Assembly: GCA_025359265.1 (NCBI GenBank)
Contig: JANYHB010000012.1
Location: 1 to 64,000, forward strand
DNA from: Hyphomicrobiales bacterium
Lineage (GTDB): Bacteria > Pseudomonadota > Alphaproteobacteria > Rhizobiales > Aestuariivirgaceae
Reading direction: 5' to 3'
DNA: 64,000 nucleotides
Position numbers and translations under genes: made by a program. Within the stretch, counting starts at the first letter, position 1; every line of letters starts with the position of its first letter. The notes under the pieces were generated by a model. It was not told the origin of the DNA. It did no database searches and was given only the letters and a program-made list of their open reading frames with translations. Positions 9,263 to 16,721 of the stretch are shown piece by piece.

Positions 9263-9277
9263 TGCCAAAGTTTGGCA
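9263..9277. promoter_or_regulatory. 15-bp perfect palindrome upstream of OmpA-domain gene
   Basis: TGCCAAA-G-TTTGGCA, perfectly symmetrical around one base, lies between the ABC operon stop and the start of the OmpA-domain gene 55 bases downstream. The one-base centre is poor for a terminator hairpin and no T-run follows, so a protein-binding operator is the better guess. No regulator is known for it here. Confidence 0.3.
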
Positions 9278-9331
9278 ATAGCGGCTGAACCCCAATGCAA
9301 ACGCGATTCCTCCAACGGTGAAGGACACCCC

Positions 9332-11581
9332 ATGAAATTGAAGCTTGTAGTGAGTGTTCTAGGTTTTGCACTCTTTCTTCCTCCAGTCGTAAACTATGTG
9401 CCGCCTGCACAAGCCCAGGTTTCCAAAGATACCGCTGTCTTGCCGCCGGAGCTGACTTTGATCCTCGGCGAAAAGCGCAAACTCGCTGAATTAAGCCCTG
9501 AGGAATTGAAAGTGCGTTTCCGCCTTTTGCGCCAAGCCGCCGCCTCGCCTGATCTTCCACCCGCTTTACATGAACAGATTGTAGTGTTGGAGCAAGCCAC
9601 CAAGACCGAGCTTGAGGCGCGCGCACAAGCCGCACAAGGTGCCGGTGAGCCTCCCAAAGTTGCAGCACCGGAACCCAAAAAATCCACCGAGCTTGCGCCA
9701 GATCCAGCTGCAGTGGCGAAATCCAAGGCAGATTTAAAGGCCGCAGCTGATGCCCAGGCCGCAGCTGCCCAAGCCGCAGCCGAAGCGAAAGCAGCGGCTG
9801 CCCAAGCCGCGGCGAAAGCAGCGGCTGACTCCAGTACAAAAATGGCCGCTGATGCAAAGGCCAAAGCCGATGCGCAAGCCGCAGCCGATGCAAAGGCGGT
9901 TGCTGAGGCAAAATCCAAAATGGCGGCAGAGGCAAAAACGCAAGCTGATGCCCAAGCTGCCGCTGGTGCCAAAGCCGCGGCCAAAGCGGCTGCTGATGTC
10001 AGCGCGGCCAACGATGCCAAAGCCAAGATGGCTGCCGCCGCAAAGGCCCAAGCCGATGCGCAGGCCGCCGCAAAAGCTGCTGCAGCTGCCGGCGTAGCCA
10101 AAGATTCCAATGCAAAAATAACCGCCGATGCACAAGCCGCTGCTGATGCGCAAGCCGCTGCCGATGCGCAAGCTGCTGCCGACTTGCAGGCCGCAAATGC
10201 CAAAACTGCTGGCGATGCCAAAGCTAAATTATCGGCAGACGCAAAGGCTGCGGCAGATGCCAAGGCGAAAATCGCAGCTCTCGCAGCTGCCGCCGCAGCC
10301 CAACAGGCGGCAACCGCAGCGCAGCCGCCGCTTGCAGCCCCCGCCGATAAAGCCACATCATTGGCTCCGGCGCCCGCCCCGCCAGCAACCCAGGCGCCTG
10401 TGCCAGCGAAAGTTCAGGAACTGGACGCCAACGTTGGAGATCCGGGCGCTGAAAAGCAGGCGCAAGCCTATATTACCAGCGGGGCCAATCTGGCCAGCCT
10501 GAGCAATGATGATTTGCGCAAGCGCCTTGATGATGTCCGCGAACTTTTGGCGGCCAATCAGCTTTCACAAGATACTGAGCGTGCCGTCCGCGCCAAACTT
10601 CTGAAGGAGCGTGAAGCTCTGCGTCTGCGCTTGGCCGCGGCCGACGCAACCAAGCAGCAACAGGTGGCGGCACAAACGCCGCCTCCACCGCCACCGCCTT
10701 TGGTCCAAGGCAAACCCTTGCCGCCGCCGCCACCAGCCCAACCCACCAATGGCTCTGGGTTAAACTTCAACTTGTCGGTCGGCATCATAACGGCAGTGAC
10801 CCCACCGCGGCGGGTTTTGGAAGACACGCGACCTGCTGAACAGTTGCAGATTTCTGAATTGCAGCGCCGCCTGCAGGTTTATGATGAAGCACAAGCCGAC
10901 GCGCGTTATGACGCGGCTAACCGCGACTATTGGCGCCAATCTTTGGGTTATGACCGCGAAGTGCTGCGCCGCCGCTTGCTGGCCGAGCGTCGGCAAAGAG
11001 CGGTCGATTTGATGACGCAAGCTGCCGACGACCAGTTGGATGTGGAGATTAGCCCGACATTCACGCCCGGCCGGCCTCGGCGTTCAGTGTTTGCCGCTGA
11101 AGTTGATCAGCGCCAGCTGCAAGACGTTCTTACTGCGGCACCGTCACAAGAGTATCAACCGCGCTATAAAGTGAAAGACATTGCCAATGATCCGGATTTG
11201 CGCGGCGCATTGCCCCGAATTGAAGTGGACACGGTGCATTTTGGTTATAACGAAGGTTTCGTGCGTGAAGAGGAACTGGCCCATCTCGACAACATCGCAT
11301 CGCTGATTGAGCGCATTGTGAAGAAATATCCGAATGAAGTTTTTCTGATTGAAGGCCACACCGATGCCGTGGGTTCTGATCTGTCCAATCTCAAGCTATC
11401 TAAATTGCGCGCCGAAAGCGTGAAGAAAATGATGATTACCTATTACGTCATTCCAGCCAATAATCTGCGCACTGTAGGCTTGGGTGAGCGCTTCCTCAAA
11501 ATTCCAACTGCCGATCCCGAAGCCGAGAACCGCCGCGTTTCTCTTGCACGTATCACGCCACTGTTGGCGAGGGGGCAGTAG
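9332..11581 (+). CDS. Large Ala-rich exported protein with C-terminal OmpA peptidoglycan-binding domain
   Basis: Predicted envelope protein of about 749 residues. Order of parts: signal peptide (KLKLVVSVLGFALFLPPVV, cut near AQAQV); a charged helical segment with ELSPEELKVRFRLLRQAAA; an extremely Ala-rich tract (about residues 100-345) built from repeated AAADAQAAA / AKAKADAQ units; a second LSNDDLRKRLDDVRELL module echoing the first; a Pro-rich linker (PPPPPPPL); an Arg/Tyr-rich helix; and a C-terminal OmpA domain with EGHTDAVGSDLSNLKLS..RAESVK and ENRRVSLARI, the Asp/Arg pair that grips diaminopimelate. The start has a GAAGGA site upstream; an in-frame start at 9272 would extend it without a signal peptide at the end. 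Role probably a tether between wall and outer membrane; exact function unknown. Confidence 0.85.
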   Translation: MKLKLVVSVLGFALFLPPVVNYVPPAQAQVSKDTAVLPPELTLILGEKRKLAELSPEELKVRFRLLRQAAASPDLPPALHEQIVVLEQATKTELEARAQAAQGAGEPPKVAAPEPKKSTELAPDPAAVAKSKADLKAAADAQAAAAQAAAEAKAAAAQAAAKAAADSSTKMAADAKAKADAQAAADAKAVAEAKSKMAAEAKTQADAQAAAGAKAAAKAAADVSAANDAKAKMAAAAKAQADAQAAAKAAAAAGVAKDSNAKITADAQAAADAQAAADAQAAADLQAANAKTAGDAKAKLSADAKAAADAKAKIAALAAAAAAQQAATAAQPPLAAPADKATSLAPAPAPPATQAPVPAKVQELDANVGDPGAEKQAQAYITSGANLASLSNDDLRKRLDDVRELLAANQLSQDTERAVRAKLLKEREALRLRLAAADATKQQQVAAQTPPPPPPPLVQGKPLPPPPPAQPTNGSGLNFNLSVGIITAVTPPRRVLEDTRPAEQLQISELQRRLQVYDEAQADARYDAANRDYWRQSLGYDREVLRRRLLAERRQRAVDLMTQAADDQLDVEISPTFTPGRPRRSVFAAEVDQRQLQDVLTAAPSQEYQPRYKVKDIANDPDLRGALPRIEVDTVHFGYNEGFVREEELAHLDNIASLIERIVKKYPNEVFLIEGHTDAVGSDLSNLKLSKLRAESVKKMMITYYVIPANNLRTVGLGERFLKIPTADPEAENRRVSLARITPLLARGQ
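9720..10320 (+). repeat. Degenerate Ala/Lys/Asp-coding tandem repeat tract
   Basis: Within the OmpA-domain gene, short units such as GCCGATGCGCAAGCCGC recur in irregular copies, giving runs of ADAQAAA, AKAAADA and AKAKMAA. The six-frame result is long spurious open frames on both strands. The period is irregular (about 7 to 11 codons) and copies differ at third positions, so the tract looks old rather than freshly expanded. Confidence 0.75.
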
Positions 11582-11626
11582 AAAGTTTTTCAAACGAACC
11601 GATTTCCATGATTGATAAGTCCTCCG

Positions 11627-11676
11627 CGAAAGCCGAGAACTTATCTCTGGCGAATCTTGCGAAGTTTTTTTGCGGT
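11627..11676 (+). terminator. Possible rho-independent terminator after OmpA-domain gene
   Basis: A GC-containing stem with one bulged base (GCCGAGA / TCTCtGGC) is flanked by a CGC/GCG pair and followed at once by an uninterrupted T-run after GCGAAG. It lies about 50 bases after the stop codon. The bulge and internal loops make it less certain than the other terminators in the window. Confidence 0.4.
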
Positions 11677-11748
11677 GGTTTGTGGCATTCGGGGAGAACG
11701 ACAAGGACGCGGCAATGCCGGACGAATTGTCTGGCAACGACACTTTCA

Positions 11749-11764
11749 TTAACCCGTCATTAAC
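11749..11764 (+). promoter_or_regulatory. Candidate CtrA box (TTAA-N7-TTAAC)
   Basis: TTAACCCGTCATTAAC fits the alphaproteobacterial CtrA full-site consensus TTAA-N7-TTAAC exactly. It lies 72 bases ahead of a 37-codon ORF, suggesting cell-cycle control of that small gene. Consensus match only; AT-rich sites of this length do occur by chance. Confidence 0.45.
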
Positions 11765-11835
11765 TGCACGGAGTCCTCTGAAGCCTTTGAAAAGAATCAT
11801 TTTCTTAAGCAGAGAATCGGCACAGAATTCTTTTT

Positions 11836-11949
11836 ATGAGCAATGAAGCAAAGCTTGAAAGCCGCATCAACACATTCCGCCTGTTGTTTTTCGTGGCCTT
11901 GTGTTTGAGCTTGGCCATCCTGGCCCCGGTGGCAGTTTTGGCTGCATAA
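11836..11949 (+). CDS. Small single-helix membrane peptide (37 aa), unknown
   Basis: I do not recognise this protein. It reads MSNEAKLESRINTFR followed by a hydrophobic helix LLFFVALCLSLAILAPVAVL and ends AA. The charged N-terminus and single helix fit a small inner-membrane peptide or a short signal-like peptide. Nothing else codes here, and a candidate CtrA box lies upstream. The ribosome site is weak (AATTC TTTTT before ATG), which lowers confidence. Small single-helix proteins of this type are common and rarely characterised. Confidence 0.45.
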   Translation: MSNEAKLESRINTFRLLFFVALCLSLAILAPVAVLAA

Positions 11950-12225
11950 ACTACTATTTATAATGTAATCCTAGTATGAGAAAATAAGCCTTGACAGCGT
12001 GCGCTTGTGTCGCTATTGACGTTTACACTCCACAAATCGGTTCAAATCTTCAACAAGTCTCGCAGGCTGAATGAAGACGACGTTGCTGATGTGAGACGCA
12101 TTTGTGAAGGGAAGCGGCGCCGAAATTCCCGTTGTTTTAGTCATAAGAGCTCGCGGCGCAGTACGATGGATAAATGAAGCATAAGTTGCTGCTCCATTTG
12201 TCCAAACCTATCCCGATGATCACAT
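11950..12225. other. Intergenic stretch with no recognised feature
   Basis: About 275 bases between two very small ORFs. I see no convincing coding frame, tRNA or terminator. A GGTTCAAATC string at about 12040 resembles a T-loop but has no matching stem. Confidence 0.5.
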
Positions 12226-12315
12226 CTACTTATGCATAGCATCCATGGCGTGGGCGGGCGCAATCCATAGCAAACCTAAAACCACTGAACTCAAAATCAA
12301 CATCTTCATGATCAT
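12226..12315 (-). CDS. Tiny exported-peptide ORF (29 aa), unknown
   Basis: A 29-codon frame with a strong ribosome site (GAGGAG, about 4 bases before ATG). The product is almost entirely a signal peptide: MIMKMLILSSVVLGLLWIAP then AHA, a textbook signal peptidase site, leaving only six residues (MDAMHK) after cleavage. It could be a leader peptide, a secreted micro-peptide, the remnant of a longer exported protein, or a small membrane peptide. The frame downstream of the stop gives no continuation. I cannot assign a function. Confidence 0.4.
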   Translation of the reverse strand: MIMKMLILSSVVLGLLWIAPAHAMDAMHK

Positions 12316-12563
12316 ACTCCTCAAGATTCGAGACACAATTGTCTCGGACACTCAACCTTTGTTTAGTTTTATTGTTCCCGGCCTTTGATTGAAAACGAAA
12401 ATGTGCGAACAATTTAAACGCCAAATTCTTGCTAGCGGCCACCAACCCCGATGGTGTGTAGATAATGATGGCAGACCCATGCGTCCTCCTCATAGCAAGG
12501 TGACGGAACGATTTCCCTTAAGCGCCGTTGATATGTCAATTCGATTTTTAACAGGAGACTTTT
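12316..12563. other. Divergent intergenic region
   Basis: About 250 bases between the tiny leftward ORF and the rightward His/Tyr-rich gene; it should hold both promoters. The final bases (AACAGGAGAC) are the ribosome site of the rightward gene. No repeat or hairpin stands out. Confidence 0.4.
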
Positions 12564-12929
12564 ATGAAATACGCATTGGCAAGCATCAGTTTGGCCGGAC
12601 TATTATTGGCAGCTTCGGCTGCAACGATACCAGCGGCGGCAGCAACGGGCGACAAACATATCCGCCATCATGCGGTAAGGCATGGCCAACACTTGACCTA
12701 TCACCACTACAGACACCATTATTACCCACGTGTTGGCTATGGTTATCAGCAATATCCATTTTATGGCAGTAACGACCCCTATTCGAGCTACTATGATGAT
12801 GGATTTGGCGAAGGTGATGCAGGCGGGCTGCTGTTCGGCAGCGGGTTTGGTGGCGGTTATGGTTATAACCATCGTTTTGGAGCCAGCCCGTTCTATTTGC
12901 CTTATGGCCGACATCACTGGAATCACTAA
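12564..12929 (+). CDS. Small His/Tyr/Gly-rich exported protein, unknown
   Basis: A 121-residue protein with a clear signal peptide (KYALASISLAGLLLAASA, cut near AAA). The mature part has a His-rich front (HIRHHAVRHGQH, YHHYRHHYY), a Tyr/Gly-rich middle (VGYGYQQYPFYG, FGGGYGYNH) and ends GRHHWNH. The His clusters could bind metal ions, but the composition is of low complexity and I would not assign a role. It has a strong ribosome site (AGGAG) and its own terminator. The overlapping frame starting at 12389 is not coding. A second protein of similar composition lies at about 39.5 kb. Confidence 0.7.
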   Translation: MKYALASISLAGLLLAASAATIPAAAATGDKHIRHHAVRHGQHLTYHHYRHHYYPRVGYGYQQYPFYGSNDPYSSYYDDGFGEGDAGGLLFGSGFGGGYGYNHRFGASPFYLPYGRHHWNH

Positions 12930-12941
12930 TAGGAGCACGGG

Positions 12942-12970
12942 AAGGTTTTGGGTTCAGCCCAAAACCTTTT
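12942..12970 (+). terminator. Rho-independent terminator shared with the end of ald
   Basis: Perfect 11-bp inverted repeat AAGGTTTTGGG-TTCAG-CCCAAAACCTT followed by TT. It serves the rightward His/Tyr-rich gene, but its right arm also encodes the last codons of the leftward ald gene, whose stop TGA lies in the loop. Confidence 0.75.
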
Positions 12971-14069
12971 CAGCGCTTATGTAATTGTAGCCTAAATCCT
13001 TGGCCACAGCCGCATAAGTAATTTTGCCTTCCGCCACGTTGAGGCCATTGCGCAGGTGAACATCATCTTTTAGTGCTTGCTTCCAGCCTTTGTTGGCGAT
13101 GGCAAGCCCAAATGGTAGCGTTGCATTGTTGAGAGCGAAGGTAGACGTGCGGGCCACACCACCTGGCATATTGGCAACACAGTAATGCACCACGTTTTCC
13201 ACCACGTAAGTGGGATCAGCATGTGTGGTGGCATGTGAGGTTTCGGCACAACCGCCTTGATCAATTGCGACATCAACGAAAACCGCGCCCATTCGCCAGT
13301 CTTTTAACATTGCTTTGGTTATCAGCTTGGGCGCGGCTGCACCGGGGATCAGAACTCCGCCGATAACCAGATCAGCAGTGGCGCATTCATCTTCAATAAC
13401 GGATTGAGTGGAATAATGCGTTTTGAGGCCGAGGCCGAAACGGGCCGTGAGTTCCTCCATCCGGTCGACCGAACGTTCAATCACGGTGACATCTGCACCC
13501 ATGCCGATGGCGATTGCCGCGGCATTGGTGCCAACCACGCCGCCGCCCAAAATGACTACTTTTGCCGGCTCAACACCAGGTACTCCACCCAACAACATGC
13601 CACGACCGCCTTGGCGTTTTTCCAAACAGTGGGCGCCAGACTGCACCGACATGCGGCCCGCAACTTGGCTCATGGGGGCAAGCAGGGGCAGGCCGCCACG
13701 GGCGTTTGTAACCGTTTCATAGGCGATGCAGATTGCACCGGAATTCACCAAATCTTTGGTTTGCTCTGGATCAGGAGCGAGGTGGAGATAGGTGTAAAGG
13801 ATTTGCCCATCACGCAGCATGGCGCGTTCAGCCGCCTGGGGCTCTTTCACTTTCACGATCATTTCAGCCGCCGCAAAAATTTCTTTCGGCGTGTCGATGA
13901 TTGCAGCTCCGGCCAATTTATAATCGCCATCTGTTGATCCAATATCAACACCGGCATTTTTCTCAACCAGCACCGTGTGGCCATGGCGCACATATTCGCG
14001 CACTGACAATGGCGTTAGGCCAACGCGAAATTCGTTGTTTTTAATTTCTTTTGGTAAGCCGATCAGCAT
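12954..14069 (-). CDS. ald: Alanine dehydrogenase
   Basis: NAD-dependent interconversion of L-alanine with pyruvate and ammonium. The 371-residue protein opens [20 protein letters not shown], with the Arg of EFRVG that binds the substrate carboxylate, carries KVKEPQ in the N-terminal half, and has the NAD-binding Rossmann motif [20 protein letters not shown] at about residues 170-190, followed by [15 protein letters not shown] and [14 protein letters not shown] are the conserved C-terminal blocks. The ATG at 14069 follows TTGGAG with good spacing, better than the TTG at 14081. It stands alone, with the terminator hairpin for the opposite strand overlapping its last codons. Confidence 0.96.
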   Translation of the reverse strand: MLIGLPKEIKNNEFRVGLTPLSVREYVRHGHTVLVEKNAGVDIGSTDGDYKLAGAAIIDTPKEIFAAAEMIVKVKEPQAAERAMLRDGQILYTYLHLAPDPEQTKDLVNSGAICIAYETVTNARGGLPLLAPMSQVAGRMSVQSGAHCLEKRQGGRGMLLGGVPGVEPAKVVILGGGVVGTNAAAIAIGMGADVTVIERSVDRMEELTARFGLGLKTHYSTQSVIEDECATADLVIGGVLIPGAAAPKLITKAMLKDWRMGAVFVDVAIDQGGCAETSHATTHADPTYVVENVVHYCVANMPGGVARTSTFALNNATLPFGLAIANKGWKQALKDDVHLRNGLNVAEGKITYAAVAKDLGYNYISAEKVLG

Positions 14070-14127
14070 CGAAATCTCCAAGTGTTGGTTGGCAACTTAA
14101 CACCTATTACCATTGCTGTTACAGCTA

Positions 14128-15066
14128 TCAAAGTGCAGGGCCAGCCGCGCGGCCTTTGCGGTCCATCGCCACCATGAATAATCCGGCGGCAATGACAATG
14201 CCGGCACCCAGCAGAGTGTAATAATCGGGATAATCATTGAACCACGTGATGCCGTAAAACACGGCAAAGATCATGGCGGAATACTCAAGAGGGGCCACAA
14301 AACTTGCTGGTGCCGCCTGATAGGCCCGTACAAAAAACACGGATGACAAGCAAGAGAACAACCCCATGAGCGCCATTACCGCAAAATCTTTCAGCGGCGG
14401 CCAGATAAAAGGCTTGGTGAGCGCCGCAAAACCAGGGGCCGCACTGGCATCAATGCGGAACAGATAAACGCAGAGCCCGATCAAAGCCGAACCGCCAAAA
14501 TAGAATACGCTTTGCATATTCGCAATGATCAAGGGGTCAGTGGCTTGCGAAATTTTACGGCTGAGAACTTGGCCAATGGCATAGCCGAGTGCGGCGTAGA
14601 GCGCCAAAACCGCACCCGCCGAGAAAGTCTCACTGCCGGGGCGCACACTCACCAGCACACCGCTAAAGCCTATGGCAATGGCCATCCAGCGATAAGGCGG
14701 TACATTTTCGTGCAAAGCCCAACTGGAAAGTGCGCCAACAAAAAACGGCATGGTGAAATAGATCGCCACCGCGTTTGCCAATGGCATTGTAGCTGTGGCC
14801 AAGGCGAAAGCCATATATGCACTGAACAAGATGATTGAGCGCAAGAGAATCAGCCTCCAGGCGGATGGCAGCCAAAAAAAATTGAGTCGTGCGAAATAAC
14901 CCCAAAGCAAAAATGGTGGTAAAGCGGTGGCACCGCGAAAGGCCACAACTTCCCAAGTGGAGTAACCCCCTTGCAGGCCTTTGACGATGGCATCTTGCGA
15001 GGTCGCAAAGGCAATGGCCATAAGCAGATAGGCGCTGGCCCTCATTTTATTGTTGGGGCCGTTCAT
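14128..15066 (-). CDS. EamA/DMT-family transporter
   Basis: Inner-membrane exporter of the drug/metabolite transporter superfamily, 312 residues with about ten hydrophobic segments arranged as two EamA halves. The first half opens KMRASAYLLMAIAFATSQDA and contains the PLANAVAIYFTMPFFVGALS block; the second half has GLFSCLSSVFFVRAYQAAP and PLEYSAMIFAVFYGITWFND. Both are typical. Its start overlaps the stop of the MocR-type regulator by four bases, so the regulator probably governs this exporter; an amino-acid or amine substrate would fit that pairing but is inferred. Confidence 0.88.
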   Translation of the reverse strand: MNGPNNKMRASAYLLMAIAFATSQDAIVKGLQGGYSTWEVVAFRGATALPPFLLWGYFARLNFFWLPSAWRLILLRSIILFSAYMAFALATATMPLANAVAIYFTMPFFVGALSSWALHENVPPYRWMAIAIGFSGVLVSVRPGSETFSAGAVLALYAALGYAIGQVLSRKISQATDPLIIANMQSVFYFGGSALIGLCVYLFRIDASAAPGFAALTKPFIWPPLKDFAVMALMGLFSCLSSVFFVRAYQAAPASFVAPLEYSAMIFAVFYGITWFNDYPDYYTLLGAGIVIAAGLFMVAMDRKGRAAGPAL

Positions 15067-16538
15067 TTTGCGGCGTGGATCATATCAGCCAGCAATTTAA
15101 TGCCCGGTTCGATTTTCTTTTCATCAATGGAGGAAAAAGCCAAACGAAAATAATTCTTGGGCGCGGCGGCTGTGCCAAAGCAGATTCGCCCGGGATTGAT
15201 CAGCACACCTTTCGATTGGGCCAGTGCGCCCAGTTCATCAGCATTTAGTTTCGGCGGGCCTTTTACCCAGAAACTGGTGCCGCCAAATGGCGGGTTGCGG
15301 GTGGAGGAGGGCAGATGCTTTGCAAGTGCGTAGCCCATAGTCTCCCAGCGCGTGCGGTAAGCCTTGTGCAATTTGCGGATCAACGCATCATGGTGGCCGA
15401 GCGATAGAAACAAGGCTGCTGTTCGTTGATTATTGGATGGCGTGTGCCGCACCATCAATCTGCGCAGGGCGCGTGCTTCGGCAATAAGGGCTTTCGGCGC
15501 CACCATGAAGCCCAAGCGCAAACCCGGAAACAAAGTTTTAGACAGGGATCCCACATAAATAACCCGGCCATCATCATCAAGAGACTTAAGCGCAGGGCAG
15601 GGTTCATTGACATAATTTGTTTCAAACTCATAGTCATCTTCGATGATGATAAAGTTATTGTCGGTTGCCTTTTTAAGAAGTGCCATGCGCCGTTCCAGCG
15701 GCATGGTGACAGTGGTAGGGAACTGATGGCTGGGTGTTGTGTAAACGATATTGGCAGTGTCTAGTGCCTCCCCCAGCATTAAACCTGCCTGATCAACAGG
15801 AGCCAGCGCGACGTGAGGGGTGTGCAGCTGGAAAATATTACGCATATCAGGATAACCCGGCTCTTCCATCGCAACGTGGGTGTCTTTCGAAACCAGAAGC
15901 TCTGTGATGAGATAGATGGCGTTTTGCGCGCCCAGCGTGACCAATATCTCGTCATCGCTCGCCATAATTCCGCGGCGCGGTAAAATGCGGCGACGTATTT
16001 GTTCAACGAGGAGCGGATCATCGGCGGCCGTGGCATCATTTGTCCAATCGCCAAGCCACTTCTTGCCCAATGCTTGACGTGTACAATCGCGCCATTCAGC
16101 CAGGGGAAAGAGGGTATGATCGACTTGCCCGTAGATGAACGGAAAAACGAAATCCTGCCAATTTTGCGGCTTCACCACGTTGTTCTGCTGTGAAGGATGG
16201 CTCTTTACGAGGTTGTGCCAATCAAGACCAATATTTTTCGATTTTTCGAGCGAAGGCTTTTTGCGCGCGCGTGGAATATGATCTTCCAGCGCCTTGTCGG
16301 CAACAAAATAACCCGAGCGCTGCCTGGAGAGCAGATAACCATCATCCAGCAGGCCCTGATAGGCCAACACCACAGTGTTGCGCGAAACGCCGAGCGACTT
16401 GGCCATCTTGCGCGTGGAGGGCACCGACTCTTGCTGATCCAGCTGCCGATCTAAAATGGCCGAGACCAAGGCCTCACGGATTTGCGTTTGCAGCGAGGCA
16501 TATTCGCCGCGTTTAATATGAATGAGCCAATCGCGCAT
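15063..16538 (-). CDS. MocR-family regulator (GntR HTH fused to aminotransferase fold)
   Basis: Transcriptional regulator of 491 residues: an N-terminal GntR winged helix (YASLQTQIREALVSAI, QESVPSTRKMAKSLGVSRNT, about residues 10-80) joined to a class I aminotransferase-like domain that binds PLP. The PLP-lysine region is VGSLSKTLFPGLRLGFMV, and NAIYLITEL, PGYPDMRN and EDDYEFE mark the fold. The ATG at 16538 follows GAGGA at good spacing and is preferred to the TTG at 16553. Such regulators respond to PLP or an amino-acid adduct. Here it is the first gene of a pair with a DMT exporter and faces the homocysteine methyltransferase gene. Confidence 0.92.
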   Translation of the reverse strand: MRDWLIHIKRGEYASLQTQIREALVSAILDRQLDQQESVPSTRKMAKSLGVSRNTVVLAYQGLLDDGYLLSRQRSGYFVADKALEDHIPRARKKPSLEKSKNIGLDWHNLVKSHPSQQNNVVKPQNWQDFVFPFIYGQVDHTLFPLAEWRDCTRQALGKKWLGDWTNDATAADDPLLVEQIRRRILPRRGIMASDDEILVTLGAQNAIYLITELLVSKDTHVAMEEPGYPDMRNIFQLHTPHVALAPVDQAGLMLGEALDTANIVYTTPSHQFPTTVTMPLERRMALLKKATDNNFIIIEDDYEFETNYVNEPCPALKSLDDDGRVIYVGSLSKTLFPGLRLGFMVAPKALIAEARALRRLMVRHTPSNNQRTAALFLSLGHHDALIRKLHKAYRTRWETMGYALAKHLPSSTRNPPFGGTSFWVKGPPKLNADELGALAQSKGVLINPGRICFGTAAAPKNYFRLAFSSIDEKKIEPGIKLLADMIHAAK

Positions 16539-16685
16539 GGAATTCCTCGACAACTGGTTCTATCATGAGTCCAAACTGCCAAATGGGAAATGCGCGACGC
16601 GAATTGGCTTAGATTCGCCGCGCGGGGCTAGGGGGTGCGAGGCGATATCTCCTATGTTGTAGCTTGCAGCCCATCGGGAAATCAC

Positions 16686-16701
16686 ATAAAGAAATCTTTA
16701 T
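16686..16701. promoter_or_regulatory. Candidate SahR-type operator upstream of homocysteine methyltransferase
   Basis: Perfect inverted repeat ATAAAG-AAAT-CTTTAT ending 20 bases before the ATG at 16722, followed by ATAG. The same core with one mismatch sits before the ArsR-methyltransferase/metF pair at 37549-37572. The shared sequence and the shared methionine theme support a common regulator. Confidence 0.6.
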
Positions 16702-16721
16702 ATAGTTTTGAAAGGTTATTC

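Noticed and set aside
9394-10356. Long leftward open frame with Ala/Ser-rich product inside the OmpA-domain gene
   Set aside because: It is the antisense shadow of the Ala-coding repeat; no ribosome site, no family likeness.
12030-12060. T-loop-like GGTTCAAATC suggesting a tRNA
   Set aside because: Flanking bases do not form the 5-bp T stem, and no acceptor stem or anticodon arm is found.
12389-12772. Rightward 127-codon frame upstream of the His/Tyr-rich gene
   Set aside because: It overlaps the better supported frame with signal peptide and ribosome site at 12564 and lacks either.
16635-16721. Upstream extension of the homocysteine methyltransferase by 29 codons
   Set aside because: It would translate through the palindromic operator and its residues match no family N-terminus.
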